Assembly (NCBI RefSeq): GCF_000003605.2
Contig: NW_003148792.1
Coordinates: 88,328 to 110,800 of the forward strand
Origin: Saccoglossus kowalevskii
Taxonomy: Eukaryota > Hemichordata > Enteropneusta > Harrimaniidae
DNA: 22,473 bases
Reading direction: 5' to 3'
Position numbers and translations under genes: made by a program. Below, piece after piece: positions 20,958 through 22,473 of this stretch (positions are counted from its first letter, which is position 1; every line of letters starts with the position of its first letter). The notes beneath the pieces are model-generated. The model was not told the origin of the DNA and made no database searches. It saw only the letters and a program-made list of their open reading frames with translations.

Positions 20958-22352
20958 ACTCCCGTGTGCAAAGGGAGTCTTTGCAGTTAGTGTGTGTGTG
21001 TGGGTGTGTGTGTGTGTGTGTGGGGGGGGGGGGTATGTGTGTGTGTGTATGTGTGTCCGTCTGTTCCACTGATATCTCGAAAACCATACATTGATTTTTG
21101 ATGAAACTTTGTGCTCTGGGCCAATGCGCAGTTTTGATTAGGTTTTCTTAAAAATCCATGCATATTAATTACCTAATTTGCATGATAATTAGGTGATTTT
21201 TAGCTGTTATTACTGTTCCACTGATATCTAAAGAACCACTTATTGGATTTTGATGAAACTTGGCACATAGATGCTCGAAACTGATGTGCAGATTCGATTA
21301 GTTTTGGGTAAAAATCTGTCCAATATTAATTACCTAATTTGCATAATGATTAATAAATTTTCGGCTTTTCCACTGATATCTCAAGAACCATACATTGATT
21401 TTTGATGAAACTTGGTACATAGATGTCACAGGACACTGCACAGATCTGATAGTTTTTAAGGTAATATCAGTAGATATTAATTACCTAATTTGCATAATTA
21501 AATAATTTTCAGCTTTTGATATTTCAAGTAGTAATCATCACATTTCAATGAAACTTGGTACATAGATGTCATAGGACACTGCACAGACCTGATAGTTTTT
21601 AGGGTAATATCAGTACATATTAATTACCTAATTTGCATAATTAATTCATTTTCAGCTTTTGCTATTTCAAGTAGTAATCATCACATTTCAAAGTAACTTG
21701 GTACTTAGTTACTTAAGGACTGTGCAGATTCCTGATTAGTGTTGGGGTAAATATTTGTGCATTTTAATTACCTAATTTGCAATATTAATTAATTTTCAGC
21801 TTTGATATTTCAAGTACTAATCATATTTCAATGAGACTTGATAATTAGATCTTCTGATGAGTTATAGGGTAAATAATTGTGAATATTAATTACCTAATTA
21901 GCATAATTAGTTATTATTTTCCATGAAAGTTCCACTGATATATAAGGAACCACGAATTGGATTTTAATGAAACTTTTAAAGAGTACTCATCATCACATTT
22001 CAATGAATCTAGAACTATACAGAGACCCAATTAGTTTTTGTAACTATTTATGCTTATTAATCACCTAATTAACATAATTAATTAACACTGATATCTCAAT
22101 TACTGATCATCACATTTGAATAAAATTTGGTACATAAATGCTCTAGGACAATAGACAGGCCTGATTAATTTTGGGTTAAAATTTGTTCATATTAATTCTC
22201 TAATTAGCATAACAATTCATAATTTTTTTTTTCTGTTCATATTAGTTACCTGATTTACATAATTAGTTTTCAGTTTTTCCATCAATATCTCAGGTACAAG
22301 TAATTTTGAATTAATATTTAATGTGTCTTCAATACTCTCAGCACACGGGAGT
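20958..22352 (+). mobile_element. Element C: 12-bp TIR element with ~140-153-bp internal repeats
   Basis: Perfect 12-bp inverted ends: ACTCCCGTGTGC (20958-20969) and GCACACGGGAGT (22341-22352). The left end also folds: GACTCCC (20957-20963) pairs with GGGAGTC (20973-20979). A (TG)n tract with a run of about 13 G follows, then GTCCGTCTG. About eight tandem units come next. Their ATGAAACTTGG-type core lies at 21101, 21253, 21405, 21549, 21691, 21831, 21967 and 22120 (spacings 152, 152, 144, 142, 140, 136, 153), and each ends in a version of ATTAATTACCTAATTTGCAT. Units decay from left to right. No coding frame. No clear target duplication is seen outside the ends. Confidence 0.75.
20989..21058 (+). 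repeat. (TG)n microsatellite with poly-G run
   Basis: Alternating TG dinucleotides flank an uninterrupted G run at about 21022-21033. Alternating purine-pyrimidine tracts favour Z-DNA, and the G run may pair with itself. It occupies the same place, after the end hairpin, as the CGT tract in element A and the TG-rich stretch in element B. Confidence 0.9.
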
Positions 22353-22473
22353 TCTTTCTAAGCTTTTTTTGATTTTGATTTCTGTTGGAAAAAAGAACAA
22401 ACTGACACCGTTACTTTTTGTTTGGCTGGAATCAGTCACTATGCATCGTTTAACCATGGCAAACACAAGTTTT

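Noticed and set aside
1-22473. tRNA, rRNA, CRISPR array or prokaryotic operon
   Set aside because: No cloverleaf with A/B boxes, no conserved rRNA words, no spacer-separated direct repeats and no ribosome-binding sites or tight gene packing were seen.

Overview
This window is eukaryotic, most likely from a marine invertebrate animal. It is AT-rich. Coding sequence is sparse and interrupted by GT...AG-type introns, and no ribosome-binding sites or operons are visible. Much of the DNA is microsatellite, terminal-inverted-repeat elements with internal ~150-bp tandem units, and solo-LTR-like sequence. I cannot name the species or choose between a lophotrochozoan and an invertebrate deuterostome from sequence alone. 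Most open frames here are chance frames, and many begin with GTG or TTG.

Layout. 1-4500: non-coding, with a few compact regulatory-looking motifs (an RFX X-box, a forkhead palindrome, a RUNX inverted repeat). 4530-5185: the best coding exon in the window, a Ser/Pro/Tyr-rich, probably disordered N-terminus ending at a GTAAGT donor. 5186-6660: intron-like, ending in a dense cluster of nuclear-receptor half-sites. 6660-8650: a higher-order satellite whose ~75-bp core alternates with (ATTAC/ATCAC)n pentamers. It is interrupted at 7888-8462 by an LTR-like insertion with a 5-bp target duplication. 8651-11700: mostly empty, with one weak minus-strand exon candidate. 11700-12055: a TATA promoter and a short plus-strand first exon with the same donor motif and phase as the 4530 exon. 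13026-13095: a short minus-strand exon candidate. 14860-15133: a second minus-strand LTR-like promoter unit.

15841-22352 is the most striking part. Three elements lie in the same orientation: A 15841-16537, B 16801 to about 18263, and C 20958-22352. Each opens with a GC-rich hairpin, continues with a TG/GTCCGTC-rich stretch, and then carries degenerate tandem units of about 140-157 bp. A and C end in perfect 12-bp terminal inverted repeats. The units of A and C share short anchors in the same order although their overall sequences look unrelated, and B shares part of this. Between B and C is a decayed N-terminal fragment of a Mutator-like transposase-domain protein (18633-19061).

Working model (inference): a plus-strand host gene has a long N-terminal first exon at 4530 and a possible alternative first exon at 11976. 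Both would splice to a common exon beyond the right edge, and the repeats would lie in its introns. A minus-strand gene with exons at 13026-13095 and 10783-10998 is a weaker possibility.
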